Origin: Adiantum capillus-veneris
Lineage: Eukaryota; Streptophyta; Polypodiopsida; Polypodiales; Pteridaceae
Length of the DNA: 55,500 nucleotides
Direction of reading: 5' to 3'
Assembly (NCBI GenBank): GCA_014529385.2
Contig: CM043944.1
Coordinates: forward strand, 88,876,884-88,932,383
Positions 11,801-22,822 of this stretch are shown in pieces. The translations under genes were made by a program, and so were the position numbers. Below the pieces are notes generated by a model. That model ran no database searches, had not been told where the DNA came from, and worked only from the letters and a program-made list of their open reading frames with translations. Position 1 is the stretch's first letter, and each line of letters begins with the position of its first letter.

Positions 11801-12028
11801 TTCATAGAAAAGTTCTCACAAATTGCGGGACCATTACATGACCTAACAAAGAAAAATGTTAGGTATACGTGGTCTGCTAAGGAGAACAATGCTTTCGAAA
11901 AGCTTAAAGAAAAGCTTATCTCTCAACCTGTGCTTACACTACCGGATCTCTCAAAACCATTTGAGGTCCAATGTGATGCTTGTGGTGATTGCCTTGGGCT
12001 GTTTTGCTCCAAGAAGGGCACGCCATAG
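8858..12028 (+). CDS. Chromovirus gag-protease-RT polyprotein (frameshifted before the RNase H end)
   Basis: 1,056 codons from ATG (MADNIKESE). Residues ~80-240 are a basic Ser/Arg-rich region with a 31-residue duplicated KKARKR(T/S)PSSP block. Residues ~245-420 are the retrotransposon Gag fold (QWWSSLRAN, LFLATDAKDKVL). A CCHC zinc knuckle lies at ~483-496 (CFKCGEQGHAYRAC). The retropepsin site is FDPGSTHNFIS (D545), with Pro replacing the usual Ser/Thr of D-S/T-G. Reverse transcriptase follows, with VDYRALN (~793) and the catalytic FFDDIII box (~893). RNase H begins after ~1010, but the frame is lost at ~11997 by a one-base deletion relative to the sister copy, ending 11 codons later. Gag assembles cytoplasmic particles; RT copies the RNA within them. 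The rest of pol continues in the next entry. Confidence 0.9.
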   Translation: MADNIKESEINVDNFDFAHEQATNDASMLVNYLVSRLQQAMGNPSLQSEVQRQLRAHGILQAHHHDERTPRKPPCETTKRGLSPIREEEENPYEGLKNLLLDDASPSQRRTQEPPPKERERSESPATSAEMAPRRRRAKRSPSPPKRRRPSHSSPRHNSKRDDKKQEKKKARKRTPSSPSSLSSSSYESYGEDDKDQDKKKARKRSPSSPPSSNSSSSEESDGATFEPSKRRGHRKSYAAWKRSSKLKKFKEGGKSISFLTYDGTFGATDKVLAFIQQFDAAFGDEGFTESSKLLHVAMHFQKSARQWWSSLRANGEAPRTWKALRASIMKLFLATDAKDKVLTEWRSLKLSPNESIHKYVDKFWDLQLKATVFKKLDFGEQKQQFCAGLTEEMAEYVNSQRPRTISAVIHHTMVASRINFQTGGRRNNKPPENKGSNEPKGKDNVQKSPKGNSNKAKEKGVYKGKNKLSPEELERYRKDNRCFKCGEQGHAYRACPQKNNRQDPPRASLVEIQEEEIHQTHHKGSPLCHAWGKVREHDAFILFDPGSTHNFISMELATKLGIQSYEMGDILPADSAFKGQEASVTPLIGKLRLHVQGYVDKEDFFISPLKHEDVILGAPWFDRLAAHVKFPERRISFKFREKDMYIDAREMGNTIPIVHTPAFNKSIKSSISVYMIFVKDSQNEPNALAKENKSNQKELELSNFLKGFQDVFIDDIPCELPPKRGNDDHAIELLPGSSPPNKPPYRVSQAQQEEIMRQVHELIEKGMVRPSSSPFCSPVLLVQKKDGTYRMCVDYRALNRITIKNRFPVPRVEDLFDKLQGSTYFSRIDLKSGYHQIRIVDQDIVKTAFRTTFGLYEYIVMPFGLTNAPATFNRLMEKLFRPHRTFTGVFFDDIIIYSNSLEEHKQHLQVIFQVLRENKLYVNRKKSEFFLQEIQYLGHIISQDGIQMDPSKLEVIKGWPKPRNLHELRSFIGMCAYYRRFIEKFSQIAGPLHDLTKKNVRYTWSAKENNAFEKLKEKLISQPVLTLPDLSKPFEVQCDACGDCLGLFCSKKGTP

Positions 12029-13806
12029 GCTATGAGAGTCGAAGGCTCGACCCTGTTGAGCAAGCTCTAGGCATATACGAAAAAGAACTCCTTGCAGTTC
12101 TACATGCCTTAGACTCATGGAAGCACTATTTATTGGGGACTCCTTTCATTCTGCGAACGGATCACCAAAGTCTTAAGTACTTCATGACGCAGACCAAGCT
12201 CTCCGACAAACAAATGAGGTGGGCAAATTTCCTTTCGCAATTTCATTTTCATATTGCTCACATTGCTGGCAAGCATAATCAAGTAGCCGATGCACTCTCA
12301 AGACGACCGAGAGTGAATGCGGTTTCCATAGCAACTCACAATGATCTATCTTTAATGATAGATGAGTATGCTATTGATCCCGATTTTAGAGATGTGATTT
12401 CAGCCCTTGCCTTAGGGAAGAAAGAAGAACCATTTACTTTACAAGATGGTTATCTTCTCTATGGCAATAGACTATGCGTTACTAACTCACTACGTGAGAA
12501 AGTAATGTATGAATCTCATGCTCCCCCATATGCGGGGCATAGAGGGATTCAGTCTACCCTAAAGGGAATTGAAACATATTTCTATTGGCCTACCATGAAA
12601 GTGAACATACATGAGTATGTTTCCAAATGTGTGGTATGTCAAAAGACAAAATTTGATAGAGGGAAGCAACTTGGATTGCTTCAACCCTTGCCAATCCCTA
12701 ATTCACCATGGGAGAGCATATCCATGGATTTTATCTTTGGATTGCCTAAGTCTATCCATGGGAATACGGGAATATGGACGATAGTAGACAGGTTCAGTAA
12801 ACAAGCTCATTTTATACCTGTCAAAAAGACTATCAAAGCCCATCAAATGGCAACCCTCTTCATTTCACAAATTTTCAAGTACCATGGCTTGCCAATGTCC
12901 ATAGTGTCGGATAGAGATCCTAGAATGACCAGTAATTTCTGGAAGGGTCTCTTTGAGAATTTAGGAACAAGGCTAAACTTCTCTTCGGCCTATCATCCAC
13001 AAACTGATGGCCAAAGTGAAATAGCTAACCTAACTATTCTCGATCTACTAAAAGCCTATGTAACGGAAGTAGATCAAAGATCCCAATGGGAGAAGTACTT
13101 ACCCTTAGTAGAGTATGCTTACAATAACACTGTACATACTTCTACAGGAAAAGCACCTTTCGAGGTAATTGAGGGAAGATCAAAAAGTCCCTTGCTACTT
13201 AAGGTACATGGGAAGATCTTCGCTGCAGATGAGTATAGCCGAGACCTACAAGAATCTTTCCAAAAGATTAAGGATGCTATCTCTATCTCACAGCAAAGGC
13301 AAAAGGCTGCTGCTGACAAGCACAGAAGAGCCCAAGCCTTTAAAGAAAACGATTGGGTCTTGTTAAAGTTTCCCAAGGCTCGATTAAGGCACACGACGGG
13401 CAAGAATCCTACGGGCCACCAAAAGTACTATGCTAAACTAGCAAAAAGGTACTATGGTCCCTTCCAGATTCTTAGGCCAATCAATGAGATGGCCTATCAA
13501 CTTAAGTTGCCCAATCATTGGCTCATACACAATGCTTTTCATGTGAGCCTCTTAAAGCCTTACAAAGGAGAGCCACCTCAAGAACCAACTATTGAAGACC
13601 CACCGGAGATCGAGGACCACGAGGAGGTGCTGCAGCCCGAGTCCATTCTCCGACATGAAGACAAGGTATTAAGAGGCGGTAAGACTATCCGACGATATCT
13701 TATTAAGTTTAAGAATTATCCTTTTGAAGATGCTAGATGGATGCAAGGCATACAATTAAAGGATAACCTAAACCTTGTCAATGCTTACAATGCTTCCCAA
13801 GAGTAA
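11989..13806 (+). CDS. Chromovirus RNase H (C-terminal part), integrase and chromodomain
   Basis: Second reading frame of pol, overlapping the end of the first by 40 bases. It opens in RNase H (DHQSLKYF, residues ~55-65; ADALSRRP, ~103). The integrase H-H-C-C zinc-binding region comes next (SHAPPYAGHRG ... CVVCQKTK). The catalytic triad is D247 (SMDFIFGLP), D308 (SDRDPR) and E344 (TDGQSE), with the exact 35-residue spacing between the second Asp and the Glu. A GPY/F-type module follows (YYGPFQIL ... LLKPYKG). The C-terminus (~550-597) is a chromodomain (YLIKFKNYPFEDARWM), which in chromoviruses steers integration to modified chromatin. The displayed ATG is not the natural start; in an unbroken element this would be continuous with the upstream frame. 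Confidence 0.9.
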   Translation: MPWAVLLQEGHAIGYESRRLDPVEQALGIYEKELLAVLHALDSWKHYLLGTPFILRTDHQSLKYFMTQTKLSDKQMRWANFLSQFHFHIAHIAGKHNQVADALSRRPRVNAVSIATHNDLSLMIDEYAIDPDFRDVISALALGKKEEPFTLQDGYLLYGNRLCVTNSLREKVMYESHAPPYAGHRGIQSTLKGIETYFYWPTMKVNIHEYVSKCVVCQKTKFDRGKQLGLLQPLPIPNSPWESISMDFIFGLPKSIHGNTGIWTIVDRFSKQAHFIPVKKTIKAHQMATLFISQIFKYHGLPMSIVSDRDPRMTSNFWKGLFENLGTRLNFSSAYHPQTDGQSEIANLTILDLLKAYVTEVDQRSQWEKYLPLVEYAYNNTVHTSTGKAPFEVIEGRSKSPLLLKVHGKIFAADEYSRDLQESFQKIKDAISISQQRQKAAADKHRRAQAFKENDWVLLKFPKARLRHTTGKNPTGHQKYYAKLAKRYYGPFQILRPINEMAYQLKLPNHWLIHNAFHVSLLKPYKGEPPQEPTIEDPPEIEDHEEVLQPESILRHEDKVLRGGKTIRRYLIKFKNYPFEDARWMQGIQLKDNLNLVNAYNASQE

Positions 13807-14163
13807 GCAAATGTACAAAATGTTAAAAATGAACAAAAATTTTTGTCTTATAAGACTCTCTTTTTCTTTATTTGTGCACAAAAATGAAGTAGTATGCATG
13901 CTTAGATCAAGTTTGCGGAGACGACGTCTCCCGAACACCAAGTAGAGCTTGTCACTCTACTATGGAAGACTGATAGGACTAATGTGCAGACATGCTTGCG
14001 GCAGCCTCAGGCTCTCAAGCGCCAAATGGACTAGTCATCCATTATGGAATGATGTCGTAGGGTAACATAGGGATCCTCTACCCGCTAAGAAAAGGACTCA
14101 TGCATATGCTTTATCTTCTCTACACCATAGTCGAGGACGACTATGATTTCAAGAGAGAGGTAA
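13807..14163 (+). promoter_or_regulatory. Conserved 3' non-coding block and polypurine tract
   Basis: Between the pol stop and the 3' LTR, about 300 bp stay recognisable in the diverged minus-strand element (17737-18010): AGCAGACATGC/GCAGACATGCTTGCGGCAG, CCAAATGGACTAGTCATCC, ATGATGTCGTAGG and GGGATCCTCTACCCGCTA. It ends in the polypurine tract AAGAGAGAGGTAA (14151-14163), the plus-strand primer. Conservation outside the gene suggests a required RNA element. Confidence 0.75.
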
Positions 14164-15757
14164 TGTCATAATAATCAATATCTAATTCTCCTAAATGATT
14201 TTCTCATATTAAACTGATCATTTAATGTGGGGAAGTGCCAAGGGAGAAAAAGCTAGAATATTGGTTAAGTTAGCAGACCGGCCACAGTAGGGATCCAAAG
14301 GAGGGAAAATAGGGATCCAAAGGGGGGGCCATCTGCAAAAGAGCCATGTGAAACAACGGGCTAAAAAGACCCTAAGGTTCAGCCCATTAAGACTTCCAAA
14401 ATGCTAAGGTTCCAAAATTCAAAGGTTGTGTCCAAAGGTCAACCTTAGGGAAAATTGGATGCTTAGTGTGTGCCCAAAAAGTCTTTCTACATCCCTACAT
14501 GGGAGGGGGCGAGCCCCAAAGCTAGGGGATGAGAGAGAAAGCCACACACACACACACAGGCTCCCTTTACACAAAGGGAATGAGGGACACATGTCAGCTC
14601 CCTAGGCCAGATGCCCACAAGGTATGCCCAATTCCTATTGGAAGACCTTTGAAGTGGACCAATGAGAATTAGGCTAGAGTAAATCTAGTTTAATTAATTT
14701 AAAAACATTTAATAAAAGAAACCAATAAGAATTAAGTGTCCTAGAAGACTATTGGGCAGTCTCCCAAGGGGTCCAATGAGCATTCAGGAGCCCCATGGCT
14801 TGCCTGATTCCTATTGGCCAGGAGGCAAAGGGGTCCAATGAGAGTTTAGTTTAATTATTTAATTATCTAAAGCTCTCACAAAAGGGGAAAGGGGGACACA
14901 TGTCAGAAGGCTATCACTTATGCTGCTTAATCCCTATTGGCTTGACCTGGGGAGGTCCAATGAGACAAAAGCCAGACTAACTTAGCAGCTAGGGCTCGCC
15001 CAAGAGAGAGAGAGAGGGCTGATTTTTGCTTGGCATTGACACACACACACTCTCACACTTGACCATGTGTGAAGGGAAAATACTCTATCTCCTCCCAAGC
15101 TTTAATGGAGAGCTCATCACCTACTCCAAGCTTGTGAGATAGAAGCCTACATCAACACTCTCTTGGCATGTGGATGCAAATCCAACCAAGAGCCAAGCTT
15201 CAATGCATGCTCATCTTCTCTACCAAGCTAATTACTAAGCTAAGCTATGCTAATATGAGTGATTATGTGAGGAGATGTACTTCTTTCTCGTAAGATACTT
15301 CTTTTTCCTCTCAATCTACTCTCATACCCTGCTAGCTCTCACCATCTTCGAAGGTGTGTGAGGTCTTGGGTCTGAGAACGGGGATAATTCAAGTTGTGTT
15401 TGATTAAGTGTTTTGCTTGGTGTATGAAGCTTCCATCTTCATTGCACTAGCTCGTCTTGAAGGAACACAAAGAATTGTATTGTACAATGTCTCTCTTGAT
15501 GGGAGAAACCATAATACAAAGCCTTTTGGAGGGGGGACCGGCTCCATGCAAATCCGGTCCTCAACTGTTGTCAATAGCTTAATTGCTCTCTCTTTTGAAA
15601 GTATTGTCGATGCTATCTAACTAGGTGTTATGCTTTTTGTTGCTCTCTCCACCCAAGCACTCTTGTAATTCTCATTAGGAATCAACTCTAATGAAATGCT
15701 CACTATATTCATGCTAATTTCCGCTACACATAAGATTTTAGGCCATTAAATGTTACA
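14164..15757 (+). repeat. 3' LTR of young chromovirus (1,594 bp)
   Basis: Matches 6850-8440 except for about seven substitutions, a 2-bp GA-length change and a 1-bp indel; ends TTACA followed by the CCTTA target duplication. Confidence 0.95.
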
Positions 15758-15762
15758 CCTTA

Positions 15763-16340
15763 TGACTGAAAGCTATTTCTTCTTTGTTGCAAACAGAGAT
15801 TTTCAAAAGATTCAAATCAATTTAAACCCATGTACAAATTTCCCAAAGATGCTAGGAGGGATTGAAGCCTTCTTTATCTGTATTTCTCATGCCTAGATGC
15901 TTTACATCAAAGAATCTTTCAATTACATGCACAAGAAATGTCACAAAATAAGGTGCAGTTGTGCTTGCTTAGTGTGTGCCAAGATTCTTGGTAGCTCTTC
16001 TTGCATAGCAAGTGATGACTAGATCTATAGTGGTGTAACCTAGTTATGGAAGTCTTTGCTTTGCAACAAAGAATGATATTCCACATTCCACCGGGAAAAA
16101 AAAAATCATTTTTTAAACATGCTCCAAGTGTGGAACTAGAAAGTGGTGTTTGGGTCTAGATGAGGAGAGGAACACATCGTTATTGTTGCTTATGAAAGTG
16201 TTTCCTAGGCAGACAAGAAAAGACGGTGCAAGGCAAACAAGGAGAGACCATGAGGCAAACAATGCTGGTGCAAGTAAAACAACTAAGACCCCAAGGCATA
16301 CAATGATGGTGCAAGGGGCACAAGAAAATATCTTAGCTGT
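15763..16340. other. Spacer between two LTR elements
   Basis: No gene recognised. A 72-codon frame at 16150-16368 is built on imperfect short repeats (GGTGCAAG.CAAACAA and similar) and runs into the neighbouring LTR, so it is unlikely to be coding. Confidence 0.5.
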
Positions 16341-17074
16341 TGTAATGGAAATGGCCTATAAACTTTGAGAATAGCAGAATTAAAAGAATTCGAGTAAGCA
16401 TTTTTGTGAGGTCACTTTGAGAACATAGAGGGTGAACTTAATTGATGGTAGCAACATCAACATAGTACTTAATTAACTTGGCATGAACAATACTTTTGCA
16501 AGAGAGAGAGTATTAGAGAACATGACAATAGTTGAGGACCACATTTACTTGGAGTCGGTCCCCCCTCCAAAAGGCGTTCGTATTATAGATTCTCCCATCA
16601 AGAGAGACTTGATACAATACAATCTTTGTGTTCCTTGTGACCTAGGTGATGCAATGAAGATGGAAAGCTTCATGCATCACAAGTATACCATAAACATTGC
16701 AAAAAGCATTAACTATCCCAAGCCTCAGTCCCAAGGCCTCAAACACCTTCGAAGGTGGAGAGAGCTAGCGGGGAATGAGGGTAGGGAAGAGGAAGAAGAA
16801 TCATCCATAAGAGAAAGAAATAGTTCCTCACTTATCATCACTCTTCTTGCTAAGCATAGCATAATAGCATAGTAATGAAGATGAAGAAGAGGGCAAGCTT
16901 AAGCATTGAAGCATGGATCTTGGTTGGATTTGCATTCCATAGCCAAGAGTGTTGGTGTAGGCTCTCCACTTCTCAACAAGCTTGGAGAAGGAGATGGAGC
17001 TCTTGCACTTTGCACTCCACACAATGAGAGAATGTGTGTGTGTGGGGGAGAGTATACCCCCCTCTCATGCTTGG

Positions 17075-17112
<38 letters not shown>

Positions 17113-17736
17113 ATTAATTATTTCATTTGAACATGTATCCTCTTTTTCCTCTTTGAGAGAAAAAACTTAATTATTTACTTTTATGCATCTAAATTCTCAT
17201 TGGACCCTTTAAAACCTATCCAATAGGATTCAAGCACATCATGAGGGCCACATGTGGAGGATCATTTAAACATGTGTCTTTTATGCTTCTTAAGTCATTT
17301 GGTTTGAATTGAATACTTCAAGCACTTAGTGAATCAAGCATGGAAATAGTGGATGCCTCTTGAGAGTTTATCTTTGAATTGAATACTTCAAGAACCTTAG
17401 TCATTTTAAGCATAAAAATCACCTCAAGCTTTGGACAAGGTTCCCACAAACATTTTAAGCACTTTAGTTAGCAAGCCGACAAGCACCTCATGCTTGGGTA
17501 GGGTTCCCATCTCAAGGTCAGCCCTAGTTTGCCTAAGGTCAAAGGACTTTTTAACACTAACTTTTGGAGGTCTTTAATGAATCTAACCCTAAGGTCTTTA
17601 ACCTCCATTAAGTTGAGCCAGATCCATAAGCACGTGTCTATATTCTAACCCTTGTTCTCGTTTATTGTTCCACATTAAATGATCAGTTTAATATGATAAA
17701 ATCATTTGGGTTGGTTAGATATTAGATTTTTTTACA
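16341..17736 (-). repeat. 3' LTR of old chromovirus (1,396 bp)
   Basis: On the plus strand it runs from TGTAATGG to TTTTACA. It contains a TC microsatellite at about 17080-17108. Its first ~65 bases in element orientation share TCATATTAAACTGATCATTT with the young element's LTR. Confidence 0.9.
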
Positions 17737-18010
17737 TTACCTCTCTCTTGAAATCATGGTCGTTCTCGACTATGAGGTAGAAGAGATAAAATCTTAGTCA
17801 TTAGTCTACGTTTCGTAGCGGGTAGAGGATCCCTTTCAACCTACGACATCATTTTAGAATGGATGACTAGTCCATTTGGTGCTTGGGAGACGTAGCTGCC
17901 GCAAGCATGTCTGCTCTTTAGTCCATATCATACTCCCAAAGTAGAGTGACAAATTCTACTTGGTGTTTGAGTGACGTCGTCATCACAACCATGATTCTAA
18001 GCATGCATAC
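17737..18010 (-). promoter_or_regulatory. Polypurine tract and conserved 3' block of old chromovirus
   Basis: In element orientation the tract is AAGAGAGAGGTAA (plus 17737-17749), identical to that of the young element. The adjoining ~260 bp match 13900-14150 as described there. Confidence 0.75.
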
Positions 18011-18092
18011 TATTTAAATTTGTGCACAAAAAAGGATTAGTCTTACAAGACAAAAACATTGTTCATTTAGAAAGCATTTACATTTGTTTACT

Positions 18093-21000
18093 CTAGTGCA
18101 AATTGTAAACATTCACAAGGTTCATAATATCCTTAAGCTGTATTCCTTACATCCATCTAGCGTCTTCAAAAGGATAGTTTTTCAACTTATATAGCACCTC
18201 TTCTTGGTCTTTGATTTCTAGAGGGTCTTCAATAATTGGTTCTCTTGGTGTCTCTCCTTTGTAGGGCTTAAGTAGGCTCACATGAAAAGCATTGTGTATG
18301 ATCCAATGGCTGGGCAACTTGAGTTGATAAGCTATTGATTGGCTTCAAGATTTGAAAAGGATCATAGTATCTTTTTGCTAATTTAGCATAATACTTTTGA
18401 TGGCCGTAGGATTTTTGTCCGTCGTTTGCCTCAATCGAGCCTTGGGAAACTTAAGTAAGACCCAATCATTTTCTTTGAATGTTAAGGCCCCTTTGTGCTT
18501 GTCAGTAGTAGCTTTTTGCCTTTGTTGAGAGATGGATATAGCCTCCCTAACCTTTTGAAAAGATTCTTGTAGGTCACGGCTATACTCATCAGCAGCAAAG
18601 ATCTTCCCATATATTTTAAGTAGAAAGGGACTTTTAGGTCTTCCCTCTACGATCTCAAAAGTTGCTTTTCTCGTAGTAGATGGACAGTGTTATTGTACAC
18701 ATACTCTACAAAGGGTAAGTACTTCTCCCATTGTGAGCATTGATCTACTTCTATAACATAAGTCTTTAGTAGATTGAGTATTGTAAGATTGGCTATCTCA
18801 CTTCGGTCATCCGTTTGTGGGTGATAGGACGAAGAGAAATTCAATCTTGTACCTAGATTTTCAAAGAGACCTTTTCAAAAATTACCCGTCATTCTAGAAT
18901 CTCTATCTCCCACGATGGATGTTGGTAATCCATGGTGATTGAAAATCTGAGATATAAAGATGGTTGCCATTTGGTGTGCCTTAATAGTCTTTTTGACAGA
19001 AATAAAGTGTGCTTGCTTGCTAAACCTATCGACTATTGTCCATATTCATGTATTCCCATGGATAGACTTGGATAATCCAAAGATAAAATCCATGGATATA
19101 CTCTCCCATGGTGAATTAGGGATTGGCAATGGCTGGAGTAATCCAGGTTTCTTCCCTCTATCATACTTAGTCTTTTGGCATACCACACATTTTGAAACAT
19201 ACTCTTGTATGTCGGCTTTCATGGTAGGCCAATAGAAGTATGTATGTACTCCTCGAAGAGTAGGTTGATTGCCTCTATGTCCCGCATAGGGAGGAGCATG
19301 GGATTCATACATGACTTTCTCAGAAGGGAGTGGGTAACACATAGCCTATTGCCATGGGGAAGATAACCATCCTGCAAGGTGAATGGTTCCTCTTTCTTCC
19401 GCAAAGCAAGGGAATTATGTTTCTAAAATCAGAGTCAGTAGCATACTCATCTATCATAGAAGATATATCATTGTGAGTTGATATAGACACCGTGTTAACT
19501 TTTGGTTGTCGTGAAAGTACATTGGCAACTTGATTGTACTTAACAGCAATGTGAGCAATATGATAATTATATTGCGAAAGAAAATTTTGCCACCTCATTT
19601 GTTTGTCTGAAATCTTGGTTTGCGTCATAAAGTACTTGAGACTTTGATGATCGTTTCGCAAAATAAATGAAGTCCCCAATAGATAGTGCTTCCATGTGTC
19701 TAGGGCATGTAGAACAACTGAAAGATCTTTCTCATAAATTCCCAAGAGTCGTTCATCCGTATTGAGCCTTCATCTCTCATATGCTATGGCATGCCCTTCT
19801 TGAAGCAAGACTGCTCCAAGGCAATCACCACAAGCATCACATTGGACCTCAAATGGCTTTGAGAGATCCGGAAGCATGAGGACTAGTTGAGAGATAAGCT
19901 TCTCTTTGAGCTTGTCAAAAGCATTTTAGAAGTCCATGAATACTTAACGTTCTTCTTTGTTAAGTCATGTAATGGTCTTGCTATTTGAGAAAATTTTGCT
20001 ATGAAGCGTCTATAGTATGCACACACGCCAATAAAGCTCCTTAGTTCATGTAGATTCCTTGGACTAGGCCATGCTTTTATTAACCCTAACTTTGATGGAT
20101 CCATGCGGATACTATCTTGAGAAATAATATGACCTAAGTATTGAATCTCTTGAAGGAAAAATTCACTTTTCTTTTGGTTGAGAAAAGCTTGTTCTCCCTC
20201 AATGCTTGAAAAATCACTTGGAGATGTTGCTTGTGTTCCTCCAAGGACTTGGAGTAGATGATGATATCATCAAAGAACACTCCAGTGAACTTGCGATAGG
20301 GTCTAAATATTTTCTCCATCAAACGATTGAATGTGGCAGGTGCATTGGTCAAGGCAAAAGGCATGACTAGATATTCATAAAGACCAAATGTTGTACGAAG
20401 CGTGGTCTTTAGGATATCTTCATCCACTATCCTTATTTGATGATAGCTACTTTTAAGGTCAATCCTACTGAAGTAAGTAGAGCCTTGTAGATTATCAAAG
20501 AGATCTTCTAACCGAGGCATGAGAAATATGTTTTTGATAGTGTTATGGTGTAGTGCTTGATAATCCACACACATACTATATGTACCATCTTTCTTTTGCA
20601 CTAAAAGGACTGGAGAACAAAAGGGAGAGGAGCTAGGCCCACCATTCCTTGTCTACCAATTCTTGTACTTTCCTCAGGATATCCTCTTGTTGAGCTTGGG
20701 AAACTTGATAAGGAGGCTTGTTAGCTGGTGAGCTTCTTGGTAGGAGCTCAATTCGATGGTCATCATCCCCTTGTTTTGGAGGTAAGTCCATAGGGAAATC
20801 ATCAATGAAAACATCTTGGAATCCATTTAGAAAAGTAGACAAGTGTAACTCTTCTTGATTCCTACCATTTTCATTTGATAAATCATTAGCGTCATTAGTG
20901 GATTCTTTGACAAAAATCATGTATGCAAAAATCGAGCTTTTCATTGACTTATCAAAAGCTGGTGAATTTACAAGTAGTATAGTACGACGAGACTCATTAG

Positions 21001-21571
21001 CATCTATATACATGTTCTTTCCCCTGTAGGTGAGGTAGATTCTCCTTTCAGGGAACTCCATGTTGGCAGCCATGCGATCAAACCATGGCGCCCCTAGGAT
21101 AGCATCCTCATGCTGGAGAGGAGAGATGAAAAATTCATCTTTGTCAACATAGCTTTGGACATGAAGCCTCAAATTCCCAATCAAGGGAGTAACGAAGGCT
21201 TGATGTCCCTTGAAAGCTGTGTTAGCCGTTATAATATTTCCTATCTTGAAAGCTTGAATGCCCAACTTGGTGACCAACTCCGTTGATATGAAGTTGTGAG
21301 TAGAGCCAGGGTCAAACAAGATGAAGGCACCATGCTCCCTTACCTTTTCCCAAGCATAGGAGAGAGATGATACTTTACAATGAGTATCCTTTTTTGGAGC
21401 TTCGATGATGGAAGCCCTAGGAGTTTCATTGCGAGCATTTTTCTTGGGGCAAGAATGATAGCCATGTCCTTGCTCCCCACACTTAAAACACTTATGGTCC
21501 TTGTGAAAAGCTGCAAGATCTTCATGAGAGAGTTTGTTTTTAACTTTGTAAACTCTCTTCTCCTTGGACCT

Positions 21572-21612
<41 letters not shown>

Positions 21613-22822
21613 AGGAAGTGCCTTGTGAAGAATTTTGAGCATTGCTCTTCCCCTTTGCATCATTTTTGTCTTTGTTTTCCATGGGTTTGACATTCCGTCT
21701 AGCCCCTTGTTGGAAATTGATGCGGGAAGCAACCATGGTGTTGTGGATTACGTCGGTGATAGAACCAGGCCATTGGGAGTTGACATACTCGGCCATTTCT
21801 TCAGGTAATCCCACACAAAATTGTTGCTTTTGCTTGGCGAAGTCTATCCTTTTGAAGACAGTAGCCTTGAGATGTAAATCCCAAAACTTGTCCACATATT
21901 TGTGAATAGATTCATGTGAGAGAAGCTTCAAAGTGCGCCATTCGGTAAGTACTTTGTCCTTTGAATCGCTTGCAAAGAATTACTTCATGATGGAAACTCG
22001 TACAGTTTTCCATGTCTTTGCGGCTTCACCGTTGCCACGAAGGCTAGCCAACCATTGACGAGCCGATTTCTAGAAGTGAATAGCTACATGGTGTAGCTTG
22101 GAGGACTCCGTGAAGCCCTCGTTTCCAAAGGCCGCATCAAGTTGTTGGTGAAGGCCAATACTTTGTTGGTGGCACCAAAGGTGCCATCATAGGTGAGAAA
22201 AGAGATACTCTTTCCTCCCTCTTTGAACTTCTTGAGCTTTTATGATCTTCCCCATGCAGGTATGATTTGTGATGTCCTCCCCTCTTGTATACTCTAGGAG
22301 AATAGTCATATCTTTCGTCGGGAGAGGAGGAAGGTGAAGAAGAAGGATAAGAGGGTGACCTCTTTCTTGACCTTTTCTTCCTTTGTTTCCTCTCTTCCCT
22401 TTCGGAGTGACGAGGAGAACGACTGTGTGTTGACCATTTCCTCATGGGAGGAGTTGACGATCGTCTAAACCGTCGTCTTTGTGGAGCCACATCTTCAGAG
22501 AAACTTAGGGATTCATTGCTTTCTTGCTCTTTGGATTCCTCCTCTTGTATGGGAGAGAGTCTTCTTTTTGGGGTCTCATCAAGAGGCCTCCTAAGCTCTC
22601 TCTCCTCTTGAGAGGAAGGCAAATCCCATAAGCACGAAGTTGTTGAGTAACTTCGGCTTGCAAAGTAGGGCTGCCCATAGCTGGATGCAACCCAGTAACA
22701 AGATAATTGATAAACATGGGGGCATCATCATTAGCACCTTCATGTGCAAAATCAAAATTATCAAATTTCATTCTACTCTCTTGGTTATTGTCAGCCAAGC
22801 TAATTATACTTATGTTTTCACT
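18093..22822 (-). pseudogene. Decayed chromovirus gag-pol
   Basis: Pieces in order on the minus strand: Gag N-terminus 22822-22505, where the expected start codon is TTG; an SR-rich region around 22620-22250; Gag, zinc knuckle (CFKCGEQGHGYHSC) and protease (FDPGSTHNFIS) 21931-20633; RT 20601-20134 (FFDDIIIYS); RT end 20104-19883; RNase H 19745-19320; integrase 19342-18647 (SMDFIFGLSKS). A (TTG)n expansion at 21567-21611 encodes a poly-Asn run beside the zinc knuckle. Near the C-terminus the chromodomain lacks about 24 residues present in the young copy, going straight from the 'EEVL' segment to 'KNYPFEDARWM'. At least five frame breaks make it non-functional. Confidence 0.9.
21567..21611. repeat. 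(TTG)n trinucleotide repeat in gag remnant
   Basis: About 15 TTG units (AAC/Asn codons on the minus strand) immediately upstream of the zinc-knuckle region of the old element; absent from the young copy. Confidence 0.9.

Larger units (their letters stand above)
6850..15757 (+). mobile_element. Young Ty3/gypsy LTR retrotransposon (chromovirus), full length
   Basis: Complete element of 8,908 bp: 5' LTR 6850-8440, primer-binding site 8442-8453, leader, gag-pol 8858-13806, conserved 3' non-coding block, polypurine tract 14151-14163, 3' LTR 14164-15757. Both LTRs begin TGTCA and end TTACA. The 5-bp target duplication CCTTA sits at 6845-6849 and 15758-15762. The LTRs differ by about seven substitutions and two small indels in 1.59 kb, so insertion was recent. 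The domain order protease, RT, RNase H, integrase, chromodomain places it in the chromovirus branch of Ty3/gypsy. An older relative lies at 16341-25474. Confidence 0.95.

Noticed and set aside
11985-12030. Programmed frameshift between RT and RNase H
   Set aside because: No slippery sequence, the position is inside a domain, and the older copy has the extra base there; a point deletion is simpler.
16483-16872. 129-residue frame in the old LTR, with a 123-residue counterpart at 23352-23723
   Set aside because: Both copies are antisense in an LTR pair and are similar simply because LTRs start identical; no domain recognised.
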